Assembly: GCA_947380905.1 (NCBI GenBank)
Contig: CANCSS010000020.1
Location: 1 to 38,911, forward strand
From: Chitinophagaceae bacterium
Lineage (GTDB): Bacteria; Bacteroidota; Bacteroidia; Chitinophagales; Chitinophagaceae
Direction of reading: 5' to 3'
Length of the DNA stretch: 38,911 bases
Made by a program: the position numbers and the translations under genes. A model generated the notes under the pieces. It saw only the letters and a list, made by a program, of their open reading frames with translations. It ran no database searches and was not told the DNA's origin. Below, one piece after another: positions 9,314 to 19,400 of this stretch (position 1 is the stretch's first letter; each line of letters starts with the position of its first letter).

Positions 9314-9330
9314 CTCACCTAAAAACGACT

Positions 9331-10395
9331 ATGTTAGACAAATTAGAAGCCATAAAAGCAAGATTCCAGCAGGTAGGGGTGGCTTTGACCAATCCGGAAA
9401 TTATCAATAACCAATCAGAATTTGGGAAATTGAGTAAGGAGTACCGCTCCCTAGAGAAAATCATCATTCCCTATGAGCGTTATAGGAAAGTATTGGAGGA
9501 GCATAAATTTGCCAAAGAAACTTTGAATGGGGATGATGCAGATATGAGAGAATTGGCAAAAATGGAGATGCCTGGATTAGATGCGGAAAAAGAAAGTTTG
9601 GAAAAAGAATTGACAAAATTATTAATACCTAAGGATCCACAAGATGACAAGAATGCCATTATTGAATTAAGAGCAGGTACGGGTGGGGACGAAGCCAGTT
9701 TATTTGTGGGTGATTTGCTTACGATGTATACAAGGTATTGTCAGAAAAAAGGATGGAAAGTAGCGCTGGTAAGTGAGAGTGAAGGTTCTGTGGGTGGTTA
9801 TAAGGAAGTAATATTAGAAGTAATGGGTGAAGATGTATATGGGACCATGAAATTTGAAAGTGGGGTACACCGTGTGCAACGTGTACCTTCTACAGAAACA
9901 CAAGGAAGAGTGCATACTTCAGCAGCAACTGTTGCAGTGATGCCAGAAGCAGAAGAAGTTGATTTTGTGTTGAATCCTGCGGACGTAAAAATGGAAACCT
10001 CACGAAGTGGTGGTGCGGGTGGTCAAAACGTAAACAAAGTGGAGACCAAGGTCATGTTAACGCATATACCCACAGGCACGGTTATTATATGTCAAACAGA
10101 GCGTTCGCAGTTGGGGAATCGTGAAAAGGCGATGACCATGATGCGTACTAAATTGTTTGAAGAACAAGTGCGTAAGCAAGAAGATGAAATTTCAAGACAT
10201 CGAAAGACATTGGTGAGTACTGGAGATAGAAGTGCAAAAATTAGAACTTACAATTGGCCACAAGGAAGAGTTACCGACCATAGAGTGGGGGTGACTTCTT
10301 ACAATTTAGACGCGGTTATCAATGGAGAGATCGAAGAATTTATTGAAGCTTTGCAAGTAGCTGAGAATGCGGCGAAGATGTTGGTACAACAATAA
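9331..10395 (+). CDS. prfA: Peptide chain release factor 1
   Basis: Class I release factor that recognises UAA/UAG and triggers peptidyl-tRNA hydrolysis. The start is placed at the ATG at 9331 ([13 protein letters not shown], 354 aa), the normal RF1 length; a TTG at 9289 in the same frame overlaps the dipeptidase regulatory region and is unlikely. The stop-codon recognition tripeptide PxT occurs as PST in [19 protein letters not shown], in the same context as PAT of E. coli RF1, which separates it from RF2 (SPF). The catalytic GGQ is in [18 protein letters not shown]. It converges on galE with 10 bp between stops. Confidence 0.97.
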   Translation: MLDKLEAIKARFQQVGVALTNPEIINNQSEFGKLSKEYRSLEKIIIPYERYRKVLEEHKFAKETLNGDDADMRELAKMEMPGLDAEKESLEKELTKLLIPKDPQDDKNAIIELRAGTGGDEASLFVGDLLTMYTRYCQKKGWKVALVSESEGSVGGYKEVILEVMGEDVYGTMKFESGVHRVQRVPSTETQGRVHTSAATVAVMPEAEEVDFVLNPADVKMETSRSGGAGGQNVNKVETKVMLTHIPTGTVIICQTERSQLGNREKAMTMMRTKLFEEQVRKQEDEISRHRKTLVSTGDRSAKIRTYNWPQGRVTDHRVGVTSYNLDAVINGEIEEFIEALQVAENAAKMLVQQ

Positions 10396-10405
10396 GCCCT
10401 TACCA

Positions 10406-11422
10406 TTATTTAGCTAAACTTTTTTCCCATTCCCAAGCAGTTCGCATCATTTCATCTAAGTCATACTTACAAGTCCAGCCTAATTTTTTTACTGCATAAT
10501 CATTGTTAGCATAAATAGCAACAATATCACCTGGTCTTTTTGGTCCTATTTCATAATTCAATGTAATTCCTGCTACTTTTTCAAAAGCTTTGATGGCTTC
10601 TAAAACGGTAATGCCATTGCCTGTGCCTAAATTGAAAATTTCACAATGGTTCACTTTATTATTTTTAATAGAATATTGCATGGCCAAAGTGTGGGCATGT
10701 GCTATATCGCAAACATGAATGTAATCACGAATACAACTTCCATCGCGGGTATCGTAATCGTTGCCGTATACCTGCATTTTTGGTAATTTACCAATGGCGG
10801 TTTGTGTAATAGCAGGTACTAAATTTTGGGGACGTCCAATAGGTAATTCGCCAATCGCAATGGAAGGGTGCGCGCCTACTGGATTAAAATATCTTAAAAG
10901 AATACTAGACAAAGGATGCGCCACCGTGCTGTCTTGAACCATGGTTTCTCCCATTTGTTTGGTAGCACCATAAGGAGAAGCGGCTGTTTTTAATTCGGTA
11001 AGTTCAGTGACTGGAATGTGGTCGGGGTTGCCATACACGGTACAGGAAGAAGAAAAAATAAAATGCTTTGCATGATATTTAACTGCCAATTGTAATAAGT
11101 GTATTAAAGAAAATAAATTATTCTCATAATAGTCTAAGGGCTTTTCAACCGATTCGCCAACGGCCTTGTATGCTGCAAAATGAATGATGCCTGTAATAGT
11201 GGGGTGGTCTATAAAAATTTGTTCTGTGGCAGCTTTATTGGTTAAGTCAATAACGTAGTTCTTAATTTTTTTGCCTGTAATTTTTTCAATGCCTTCTAAA
11301 GAATGGGCCGAAGACCTGGATAAATTATCCACGGAAACAACATCAAATCCATTTTGAATTAAATCAACTATGGTATGAGCGCCAATGTAGCCACAACCCC
11401 CAGTTACTAAAATAGTTTGCAT
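10406..11422 (-). CDS. galE: UDP-glucose 4-epimerase
   Basis: Interconverts UDP-glucose and UDP-galactose using bound NAD; feeds cell-surface sugars and galactose use. The N-terminal Rossmann motif is GGCGYIGAHT (residues 8-17). The SDR catalytic triad is visible as SSSCTVYG and YGATK. NLGTGNGITVLEAIKAFE and the tail (KKLGWTCKYDLDEMM) are typical of GalE. Length 338 aa is normal. Single gene, facing prfA, with the two-component operon behind it on the same strand (37 bp gap). Confidence 0.93.
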   Translation of the reverse strand: MQTILVTGGCGYIGAHTIVDLIQNGFDVVSVDNLSRSSAHSLEGIEKITGKKIKNYVIDLTNKAATEQIFIDHPTITGIIHFAAYKAVGESVEKPLDYYENNLFSLIHLLQLAVKYHAKHFIFSSSCTVYGNPDHIPVTELTELKTAASPYGATKQMGETMVQDSTVAHPLSSILLRYFNPVGAHPSIAIGELPIGRPQNLVPAITQTAIGKLPKMQVYGNDYDTRDGSCIRDYIHVCDIAHAHTLAMQYSIKNNKVNHCEIFNLGTGNGITVLEAIKAFEKVAGITLNYEIGPKRPGDIVAIYANNDYAVKKLGWTCKYDLDEMMRTAWEWEKSLAK

Positions 11423-11459
11423 TAAGAATGATTAGAATACAAAGTAACGAAAAAAAACT

Positions 11460-12509
11460 TTAGGAAGCCTTATTGGCCAAGGTAAATCCAACCGTGGTAC
11501 CCACGCTTAATTTGCTTCTTATGTGCATGGTTTCGTTGTGCGCTTCAATGATGTGTTTGCAGATGGCTAATCCAAGACCCGTTCCTCCAATTTCTCTACT
11601 TCTTGCATCGTCTGTGCGGTAAAAACGTTCAGACAATCTTGGGATGTGTTCTTCTGCAATACCTATGCCGTCATCACTTATTTCAATTAAAATTTTTTGA
11701 TCTTCTATTGCATACACGCTGGCAATAATTTGGCCATCTACCTTTCCATACTTGGAGGCATTGGAAAGAATATTCACTATCACTTGATATATTTTATTCT
11801 TATCAGCAAAAACATAAGTTGGTGTTTCTGATCCTTTCTTAAAACTAAATTGAATATTTTTTTTAATCCATTTCACATTTAAATTATTCACAGCTTCAGA
11901 AATAAGGTCTTGAATAATAAAAGATTGTTTTAGAATTGGGTCCTTATTAATTTCTAAATTGGTAATGGAATCCACGTCATTGAGCAACTGAACCAATCTT
12001 TGTACATTGGATTGCGCTTTGTTAATGAATCTTTTTCCTGTTTCTAATTCTTCTATGGCACCATCTGCGAGCAACTCTAAGTAGCCTTGTATCGCAAAAA
12101 TGGGTGTTTTAATTTCGTGGGAAAGATTTTGCAAAAACTCTTTTCTAAAAGCTTCGTTGGATTGTAGGTCTTGAATTTCTTTTGTTTTTTGAGCCGCCCA
12201 TTCTTCCACATCCGCTCTTACATCATCAATGCCTTTTTGAGGTAGGATATATTTTTGATAAGCTTCTTCTCTTTTACTTGCTTTGGTTTGGGCAATCAAC
12301 TTGTAAATTAATTTTATTTTACGATAAATAAAATATTCTAAAATTTCATGCAAAATAAAATAGATAATAACAAAGCTGGCAATAAAATAAACCAACAATA
12401 ATTTCCAATTGGAGAATAATATAAAAACACTAAGCGTAATTAAAGTAGCCAACAGTAAAGCTGTTAAGGCAGCAAGTTGTTTTGGTGAAAGATTTTTTCC
12501 TTTAAACAT
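11460..12509 (-). CDS. Two-component sensor histidine kinase (PhoR-like)
   Basis: Membrane sensor kinase, 349 aa. Two transmembrane helices near residues 13-58 are separated by almost no loop, so there is no sizeable periplasmic sensor domain, and no clear HAMP follows. HisKA has the phosphoacceptor His in NLSHEIKTPIFAIQGYLELL. The ATPase domain shows the N box NILSNASKYG, G1 DDGIGI and G2 GGTGLGLAI. It is downstream of the response regulator by 59 bp on the same strand, so they form a pair. The short extracytoplasmic part suggests it senses membrane state or a partner protein rather than a soluble ligand (inference). Confidence 0.92.
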   Translation of the reverse strand: MFKGKNLSPKQLAALTALLLATLITLSVFILFSNWKLLLVYFIASFVIIYFILHEILEYFIYRKIKLIYKLIAQTKASKREEAYQKYILPQKGIDDVRADVEEWAAQKTKEIQDLQSNEAFRKEFLQNLSHEIKTPIFAIQGYLELLADGAIEELETGKRFINKAQSNVQRLVQLLNDVDSITNLEINKDPILKQSFIIQDLISEAVNNLNVKWIKKNIQFSFKKGSETPTYVFADKNKIYQVIVNILSNASKYGKVDGQIIASVYAIEDQKILIEISDDGIGIAEEHIPRLSERFYRTDDARSREIGGTGLGLAICKHIIEAHNETMHIRSKLSVGTTVGFTLANKAS

Positions 12510-12568
12510 AAATGTGTAAACCCTTGGATAAATGTAAAAAATGCTACTGCAAAGTTATCCTTTTATTG

Positions 12569-13249
12569 CTAATAATCGAACTTGTATCCTACGCCTTTAA
12601 CCGTTGTAATGCAATCAATACCCAATTTGGCCCTTATTTTTCTGATGTGTACATCAATGGTGCGGTCGCCCACAATCACATCATTGCCCCAGACTTGAGA
12701 TAAAATTTCCCCCCTCAAAAAAACCCTTCCTGGTTGAGCGGCTAGTAAGTAAAGCAGCTCGAATTCTTTCTTTGCCAGTACATACGTCACTCCTTTGAGC
12801 GTAGTTTTGTATTGGGTAAGATCGATACTTAAATCTTTGGAATTAATTATTTTATTTTGGCCAGTGCCAGGTTGTAATCTTCTAAATAAGGCTGTAATGC
12901 GACTGATTAATACTTTCGGACTAATGGGTTTGCTAATGAAATCATCTCCCCCTAATTCCAAGCCTTTGATATGTGATGTTTCGTCATTCAATGCGGTTAA
13001 TAATACAATCAATGTTTTATCAAATTGCGCATTGCTCCTTAGGTATTCGCAAACTTCAAAACCATTTCGTTTGGGCATCATCACATCCAAAATAATACAA
13101 TCGGGATCAAATTTATTTGCTTTTTCTATGGCATCACTTCCATCATTGGCAGTGATGACTTCAAATCCAGCTTTGACTAAATGAAAACTAATAATTTCAA
13201 GGATGTCTGCCTCGTCATCAGCGATGAGTATCTTTATTGGTGTTTCCAT
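12569..13249 (-). CDS. OmpR/PhoB-family response regulator
   Basis: DNA-binding response regulator, 226 aa. The receiver domain (about 1-120) has the acidic pocket IADDEAD, the phosphoacceptor Asp in CIILDVMMPKRNGFE, the Thr/Ser switch region VLLTALND and the conserved Lys in FISKPISP. The C-terminal winged-helix domain carries KEFELLYLLAAQPGRVFLR and GDRTIDVHIRKIRAKLG, the OmpR-family recognition region. It is first in the operon with the kinase. Its regulon is not evident from the window. Confidence 0.94.
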   Translation of the reverse strand: METPIKILIADDEADILEIISFHLVKAGFEVITANDGSDAIEKANKFDPDCIILDVMMPKRNGFEVCEYLRSNAQFDKTLIVLLTALNDETSHIKGLELGGDDFISKPISPKVLISRITALFRRLQPGTGQNKIINSKDLSIDLTQYKTTLKGVTYVLAKKEFELLYLLAAQPGRVFLRGEILSQVWGNDVIVGDRTIDVHIRKIRAKLGIDCITTVKGVGYKFDY

Positions 13250-13265
13250 AGTGTTTTTGCTAGGA

Positions 13266-13273
13266 CAAAATTA
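13266..13273 (-). promoter_or_regulatory. Candidate -7 element (TAATTTTG on - strand) for the two-component operon
   Basis: Minus-strand TAATTTTG is an exact TAnnTTTG match, 16 bp upstream of the response-regulator ATG. No convincing -33 TTG at standard spacing. Confidence 0.4.
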
Positions 13274-13358
13274 GTTTTTATATGCCACAACACCTTACTC
13301 CATCTATATTATCAAATTGTTAACTGAAAGCTAGAAGCAATAAATTAGGTACACTTAA

Positions 13359-14012
13359 TTAACTGTTTAACAAGTGTTTGATATAGGGATTCATTTTACG
13401 CTCTCTTCCCAGTTGGGTCACTGGCCCGTGACCAGCGTAGATGGACAAGGTATCGGGTAAGGGTAAAATTTGGTTTCGGATGCTTTTGATCAAATCTTCA
13501 GGATTGCAGCCCGGAAAGTCCGTTCTTCCAACACTGTCTTTAAATATTAGATCTCCCCCTAAAATAAAATCTTGTTTTTGATGGTAAAAGCAAACACTTC
13601 CTGGGGAGTGACCTGGTGTGAGCAATACTTTAAATTCCTCTTTACCAAAGGAAATAATTTCTTGGTCTTGGATGTATTGAATAGGTCCTTTGTAGGCTTC
13701 CACTGGAATGCCATACTTGGCTGCAGCTTCAGGCAATCGGTCCAAAACGATTTGTTCATTGCTATGCAATAAAGCAGTCAATCCATAAGTTTCACTCATA
13801 AAGTTATTGCCAAATACATGGTCTAAATGACAATGTGTATTCAATAGTAGTGTGGGCTTTAATTCATTTTTAGCAATAAAATCGGTCAATGTTTTTTCTT
13901 CTATACGAGTGTAGCAACCTGGATCAACAATAATAGCTTCTTTATTTTCATCGTAAAGCACATAAGTATTTTCTTGAAAGGCGTTGAAGCAAAATGTTTG
14001 AATGGTTAGCAT
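13359..14012 (-). CDS. MBL-fold metallo-hydrolase (glyoxalase II-like)
   Basis: Small metallo-beta-lactamase-fold hydrolase, 217 aa, resembling YcbL/hydroxyacylglutathione-hydrolase-like enzymes. The two-metal site motifs are NTHCHLDHVFG (HxHxDH), LTPGHSPGSVCFY, LGGDLIFKDSVGRTDFPG and AGHGP. It lacks the C-terminal glyoxalase II substrate-binding domain of GloB, so thiol-ester specificity is uncertain. It starts 2 bp after the pyrD stop and is presumably cotranscribed with it. Confidence 0.88.
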   Translation of the reverse strand: MLTIQTFCFNAFQENTYVLYDENKEAIIVDPGCYTRIEEKTLTDFIAKNELKPTLLLNTHCHLDHVFGNNFMSETYGLTALLHSNEQIVLDRLPEAAAKYGIPVEAYKGPIQYIQDQEIISFGKEEFKVLLTPGHSPGSVCFYHQKQDFILGGDLIFKDSVGRTDFPGCNPEDLIKSIRNQILPLPDTLSIYAGHGPVTQLGRERKMNPYIKHLLNS

Positions 14013-14014
14013 GA

Positions 14015-15055
14015 TTATTTATTTGCACTTAAGCTTTTGCAAATGTTTTTTACGATGGCTGGACCTTCATAAATAAATCCTGTCCAAACTTGCACCAGTG
14101 ATGCGCCTGCTGTTATTTTAGTTGCTGCATCTGCTCCTGAAAAAATACCACCACTTGCAATAATGGGGATGCGGCCAGCGATGCCCTTATGAATGTATTG
14201 TAATACTTGAGTTGATTTTTCCAATAGTGGTTTTCCACTTAATCCGCCTGTGCCAATTTTTTTAGCTCTTTCAAAATTAAGTCCAGTTAATAAGTTGCGA
14301 TCTATGGTGGTATTGGTGGCTACCAATCCATCAATTTTTATTTCGGTGGTGAGTTCAATGATATCGTCTAAGGCTGACAAAGCTAAATCGGGGGCAATTT
14401 TTAATAAGATGGGTTTATTGTTTTTATTTAAATTCTGCAATTCAGAAAATATTTTTCTTAAAGATTCCTTTTCTTGCAACTCTCTTAAACCAGGCGTATT
14501 AGGCGAACTCACATTTACTACAAAGTAATCTACAACAGATTCTAAGCCTTTAAAATTGGTGCAATAATCTATCCATGCTTCACTATTGTCTGTGACTTTA
14601 TTTTTTCCAATATTGCCGCCTACAATTAAATGGGAGTCTGCTTTTGCTTTTCTTTCTTTTAATCTGGTGGCGATCATTTCTAATCCATCATTGTTAAAAC
14701 CCATTCTGTTGATTAATGCTTTTTGTTCTGGGATTCTAAACAATCTTGGTTTCGAATTTCCCGCCTGTGGTTTTGGGGTAACAGTTCCAATTTCAACAAA
14801 GCCAAATCCAAGCATTTCTAGTTCATCTAAATAGGCAGCATTTTTATCAAAACCCGCAGCCAATCCAACTGGATTAGGAAAGTGAACGCCAAAACAAGTT
14901 TTCTCTAAATCCTTTTCTTGGTATTGAAAACGATGAGACAATTGCTTTTTTAGCATGGGGACAGCTGCAGCCAATTGCAATGCTCGCATAGAAACCTGGT
15001 GCGCTGTTTCTGGAGGTAAGATAAATAAGCTGTTTCGCAGGAGCGGGTACATCAT
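14015..15055 (-). CDS. pyrD: Dihydroorotate dehydrogenase (quinone), class 2
   Basis: Membrane-associated FMN enzyme oxidising dihydroorotate to orotate in pyrimidine synthesis with quinone as acceptor. Class 2 is shown by the N-terminal helical extension (RNSLFILPPETAHQVSMRAL) before the barrel and by the catalytic Ser in VNVSSPNTPGLRELQ. FMN-binding stretches PVGLAAGFDKNA, INRMGFNNDG and IIASGGIFSGADA are all present. Length 346 aa is typical. A minus-strand TAAATTTG ends only 4 bp before the first ATG, implying a very short or absent 5' leader if used. Confidence 0.96.
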   Translation of the reverse strand: MMYPLLRNSLFILPPETAHQVSMRALQLAAAVPMLKKQLSHRFQYQEKDLEKTCFGVHFPNPVGLAAGFDKNAAYLDELEMLGFGFVEIGTVTPKPQAGNSKPRLFRIPEQKALINRMGFNNDGLEMIATRLKERKAKADSHLIVGGNIGKNKVTDNSEAWIDYCTNFKGLESVVDYFVVNVSSPNTPGLRELQEKESLRKIFSELQNLNKNNKPILLKIAPDLALSALDDIIELTTEIKIDGLVATNTTIDRNLLTGLNFERAKKIGTGGLSGKPLLEKSTQVLQYIHKGIAGRIPIIASGGIFSGADAATKITAGASLVQVWTGFIYEGPAIVKNICKSLSANK

Positions 15056-15059
15056 ATTG

Positions 15060-15067
15060 CAAATTTA
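15060..15067 (-). promoter_or_regulatory. Candidate -7 element (TAAATTTG) abutting the pyrD start
   Basis: Exact TAnnTTTG match on the minus strand ending 4 bp before the pyrD ATG. If functional, transcription would start at or inside the start codon region. Confidence 0.3.
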
Positions 15068-15169
15068 CAATGAAATATTTAGTTGCATAAACAACTTTTT
15101 ATAAAAATCACTACATTTAGGGGGTCAATGGGAGCTATTTTACCTTGACGATTTCAAAATACTTATTTT

Positions 15170-16345
15170 ATGCAAGAGGCTTATATCGTAGCAGGCTTTA
15201 GAACAGCCGTTACAAAAAGTAAAAAGGGAGGATTTAGATTCATGCGTTCCGATGAATTGGCGATTGAAGTCATCAAAGGTTTGATGCAAACCCTACCTAC
15301 AATAGATCCCAAATTCATAGATGATGTGATCGTTGGCAATGCAGTTCCAGAAGCAGAACAAGGTCTACAATTTGGAAGAATCATTGCTGCCAAAGCTTTG
15401 GGTATTGAAGTGCCAGGCATTACCATAAACAGGTATTGTGCAAGTGGTTTGGAAAGTATTGCTATGGCCACTGCAAAAATAAGAACAGGCATGGCAGATT
15501 GTATTATTGCAGGGGGAACAGAATCGATGTCGATGGTGCCTACCGCTGGTTGGAAAACAGTTCCAGCTTATTCTATTACAGTGGATGAACCAGATTATTA
15601 TTTATCCATGGGCTTAACGGCAGAAGCGGTAGCCAATGAATATAAAATTAATAGAGAAGATCAAGATGCTTTTGCTTTGGCTTCTCATCAAAAAGCAAAG
15701 CAAGCCATTGACAATGGATTTTTTAAAAAAGGTATTTTACCAATCACGGTAAATGAAACTTACATCAATGAAAAAAATAAAAGAGCAACGCGTAGTTATG
15801 TGGTAGATACGGATGAAGGTGTAAGAGCAGATACCACTATTGAAGCGTTGGCAAAATTGAAGCCAGCCTTTGCTCTTAAAGGATCTGTGACTGCAGGCAA
15901 CTCCTCTCAAACCAGTGATGGCGCTAGTTTTGTGATGGTGATGAGTGAGAAAATGATGAACTCCCTTGGATTAAAACCTATAGGGAGATTGGTGAATTGT
16001 GCTTCTGCAGGAGTGCATCCTAGAATTATGGGAATCGGTCCCATTGCAGCGGTACCGAAAGTATTAAAGCAAGCAGGCATGACACAGGATCAAATAGATT
16101 TATTTGAATTGAATGAAGCCTTCGCTTCTCAATCCTTGGCAGTGATTAGGGCCCTTGCTTTGGATGTCAATAAAGTAAATATCAATGGGGGTGCCATTGC
16201 CTTGGGGCATCCTTTAGGTTGTACCGGAAGTAAATTAACCGTTCAAATACTCAACGATTTAGAAAGGCTAAATAAAAAATATGGTATCGTGACCGCTTGT
16301 GTGGGCGGGGGCCAGGGCATAGCCGGCATCATTGAAAGATTTTAA
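15170..16345 (+). CDS. Acetyl-CoA C-acyltransferase (thiolase, FadA-type)
   Basis: Thiolase that cleaves 3-ketoacyl-CoA (beta-oxidation) or condenses acetyl-CoA, 391 aa. The nucleophile Cys90 lies in NRYCASGLESIAMA. The C-terminal acid/base residues are in GGAIALGHPLGCTGSK and CVGGGQGIAGI. The N-terminal AYIVAGFRTAV is typical. By overall pattern it is closer to degradative 3-ketoacyl-CoA thiolases (FadA) than to biosynthetic acetoacetyl-CoA thiolases, but the usual fadB partner is not next to it here, so the pathway assignment is an inference. Confidence 0.93.
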   Translation: MQEAYIVAGFRTAVTKSKKGGFRFMRSDELAIEVIKGLMQTLPTIDPKFIDDVIVGNAVPEAEQGLQFGRIIAAKALGIEVPGITINRYCASGLESIAMATAKIRTGMADCIIAGGTESMSMVPTAGWKTVPAYSITVDEPDYYLSMGLTAEAVANEYKINREDQDAFALASHQKAKQAIDNGFFKKGILPITVNETYINEKNKRATRSYVVDTDEGVRADTTIEALAKLKPAFALKGSVTAGNSSQTSDGASFVMVMSEKMMNSLGLKPIGRLVNCASAGVHPRIMGIGPIAAVPKVLKQAGMTQDQIDLFELNEAFASQSLAVIRALALDVNKVNINGGAIALGHPLGCTGSKLTVQILNDLERLNKKYGIVTACVGGGQGIAGIIERF

Positions 16346-16467
16346 ACCCTTTCTTTTGGATTGTAAATCTTGCAGTTCATCCAATTTCCTCCTTTTTTTG
16401 CCATTTTTTGCCTAAAAATGGATAGTTTAGAGACTTCTTTATTCTTAAAATAAGCAAACTTTTAACC

Positions 16468-19400
16468 ATGCGTATAACTATTGTCGGAATGCTAATGTTC
16501 ACTTTGACTGTTAGCAATTTGTCTGCTCAAAAATCAAAAAAAGCAGCACCTGTTGTCACTCCTACTGAAACTAAAGTAGACATTAACAAGGTATTTAAAA
16601 ATTGGAAGCCGCGTAATGTGGGTCCTGCCTCTATGAGTGGTCGTGTTACTACGATTGATGCAGAAGTAGCAAATCCTAATAATATTTGGATTGGTGCTGC
16701 TTCGGGTGGTGTTTGGAAAACCAATAACAGTGGTGTAAGTTGGACACCCGTTTTTGATGAACAACCCATTTTAAATATTGGGTCATTGGCCATTCAACAA
16801 TCTAATCCAAGTGTAGTTTGGGTAGGAACAGGCGAGGGCAATCCAAGAAATTCAGTAAGCATTGGAGAAGGAATATATAAAACATTAGATGCTGGAAAAA
16901 CATGGAAAAGAATGGGCTTGGAACAAACTAGAAATATTCATAGGGTGATTATTGATCCAACCAATCCCAATACAGTTTATGCAGGAGCCATTGGAAATCC
17001 TTATGGACAAAGTAAAAACAGAGGTGTCTATAAAACCACCGACGGTGGTGAAACTTGGAATCAAATATTATATACCAATGATACTTCAGGAGTAGGTGAT
17101 ATGATTATGGATCCAAAAAATCCAAATAAATTATTGGTAGCCATGTGGCATCATTATCGCAACCCCTATCATTTAGAGAGTGGTGGTAAAGGAAGTGGCA
17201 TTTATATGACCATTGATGGCGGTAAAAATTTCACCAAATTGGGAAAAGAAAATGGATTGCCTGATGGAAATCTAGGTCGTGTGGGTATTGCTATTAGCAA
17301 GTCCAATCCTAACAGAGTGTATGCTTTGGTAGAGTCTACCAAAAGTGGTTTGTATAAAAGTGATGACGGTGGATATAATTTTACTTTAGTGAATTCTCAA
17401 AAATCAATTGTAGACAATCGTCCATTTTATTTCCAAGACATTATTTGCGATCCATTGAATGAAAATACCCTTTGGTACATTAGTCAAACTGTGGTAAAAA
17501 GTATCGATGCTGGAAAAAGTTTTGAAACCATTATTCCTTACAGTGGTATTCATCCAGATCATCATGCATTTTGGATACATCCAACAGATAATAAATTTAT
17601 GTTGGACGGGAATGATGGCGGTATTGGTTTGACAAGAGATGGCGGAAAGACATGGATGTTTGATGAAAAAATTCCAGTGGGACAATTCTATCATGTGAAT
17701 GTTGACAATGAAACCCCCTATCATATTATGGGTGGAATGCAAGACAATGGTTCTTGGAGAGGTCCGGCTTATACTTATATACAAGGAGGCATTAAGAATT
17801 TCTATTGGGATAATTTATGGGGTGGAGATGGATTTGATGTAATGCCTGATCAAGAAGATGCCAATTGGGTATATGCTATGAGTCAGGGGGGTTCTGTAGG
17901 TAGATACAATACAAATACAGGAGAGCGTTCAAATATTCAACCACCAGCGCCAGATGCAAAAACACTGATGCGTTTTAACTGGAATGCAGCCATTGCGCAA
18001 GATCCATTTGATAAAAAAACAATTTATTTCGGTGCTCAATTTTTAAATAAAAGCGTGAACAAAGGTGCTTCTTGGAAAGTCATTTCTCCAGACTTAACTA
18101 CCAATGACAGCGCTAAAATAGATCAAACAAATAATGGAGGATTGAGTGTGGACATTACGGGTGCAGAAAATCATTGCACAATTATAACCATTGCTCCATC
18201 TGCGCTTCAGAAAGATGTCATATGGGTAGGTACAGATGATGGCAATGTGCAAGTAACTACCAATGGTGGTCAAACTTGGAACAATATCACGGCCAATATT
18301 ACAGGATTGCCTAAGGGTTCGTGGATACCTCAAATTAGAACATCTACTTATAATGTGAATGAAGTTTTTGTAGTTGCAAATAATTATAGACAAGGTGATT
18401 TTGCTCCTTATATTTTTAGAACTACTGATTTTGGAAAAACATGGACCAATGTATTAAACAGTACTAAAGTAACTGGTTATGCGTTGTCCATCATTCAAGA
18501 TCCAACGGAACCTAATTTATTTTTTGTAGGAACAGAGCAAGGGATGTATGTAAGTTTAGACAATACAGAAAATTTCCAACAATGGAAAAACGGTTACCCA
18601 TCTGTTTCTACTTATGATTTTGCCATTCAAGAAAGAGAAGCCGATTTAGCGATCGCAACTTTTGGACGTGCGATGTGGGTATTAGATGACATCAAACCAT
18701 TGCGTAAGTTGGCGCACAATAAAGGAGCAGCTACTAGCTTTTTTGTTTCTGCACCTGATGCTGCAATCAATGCATCTTACAAAAATGCCACCTACGAATG
18801 GAGTACTTGGGGAATGTATGATGGAACCAACCGTCCTGCAGGGTATCCTTTTACAGTGTATTTGATAGACAGCCTTAAAAAAGTGAAAGTACAAATTAAA
18901 GATGCACAAGATTCTGTGATTAGAAATCTAACTTTTAAAGTTGATTCTGGTTTTAACAGACAATATTGGGGCTTTGAGCAAAAAGGAAAACGTGGAGCTG
19001 GTATGCCTAAAACTGGCGGAGGAGGTAGAAGAATGATGGAAGAGGCACCAAGCACAGAACCCACAGAAGATAGAGAGATCAAAGGACGTGATGTATTGGC
19101 TGGAAAGTATAAAGTAGTCGTAACTGCTAACCATCAAAAAGACTCTATGTGGATTGAAGTAAAAAGTGATAGCAGATTGGCTGATAGAACTCAGGTGGTA
19201 AAAAAACAAGATGAATTGTTGGCAAAGCATCAAGCAAGTGCGGACAAATTCAATAGTGCTTTAGATCAATTAGATGAAGTAGATGCCTTATTGTTACAAT
19301 TAAAAGCAGAATGGAAGGACAAGAAGGACAAAGGATTGGATACCTTAAATAAAGCACATAAAAATATCACAGCTAAAGCCAAAACATTGCGTGAATTTAT

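Noticed and set aside
9289..9330. TTG start extending prfA by 14 residues
   Set aside because: RF1 homologues begin at MLDKLE; the extension covers the likely promoter.
17404..19233. Several minus-strand frames of 75-126 codons inside propeller copy 1
   Set aside because: Shadows of a well-supported coding frame without start context or family signal.
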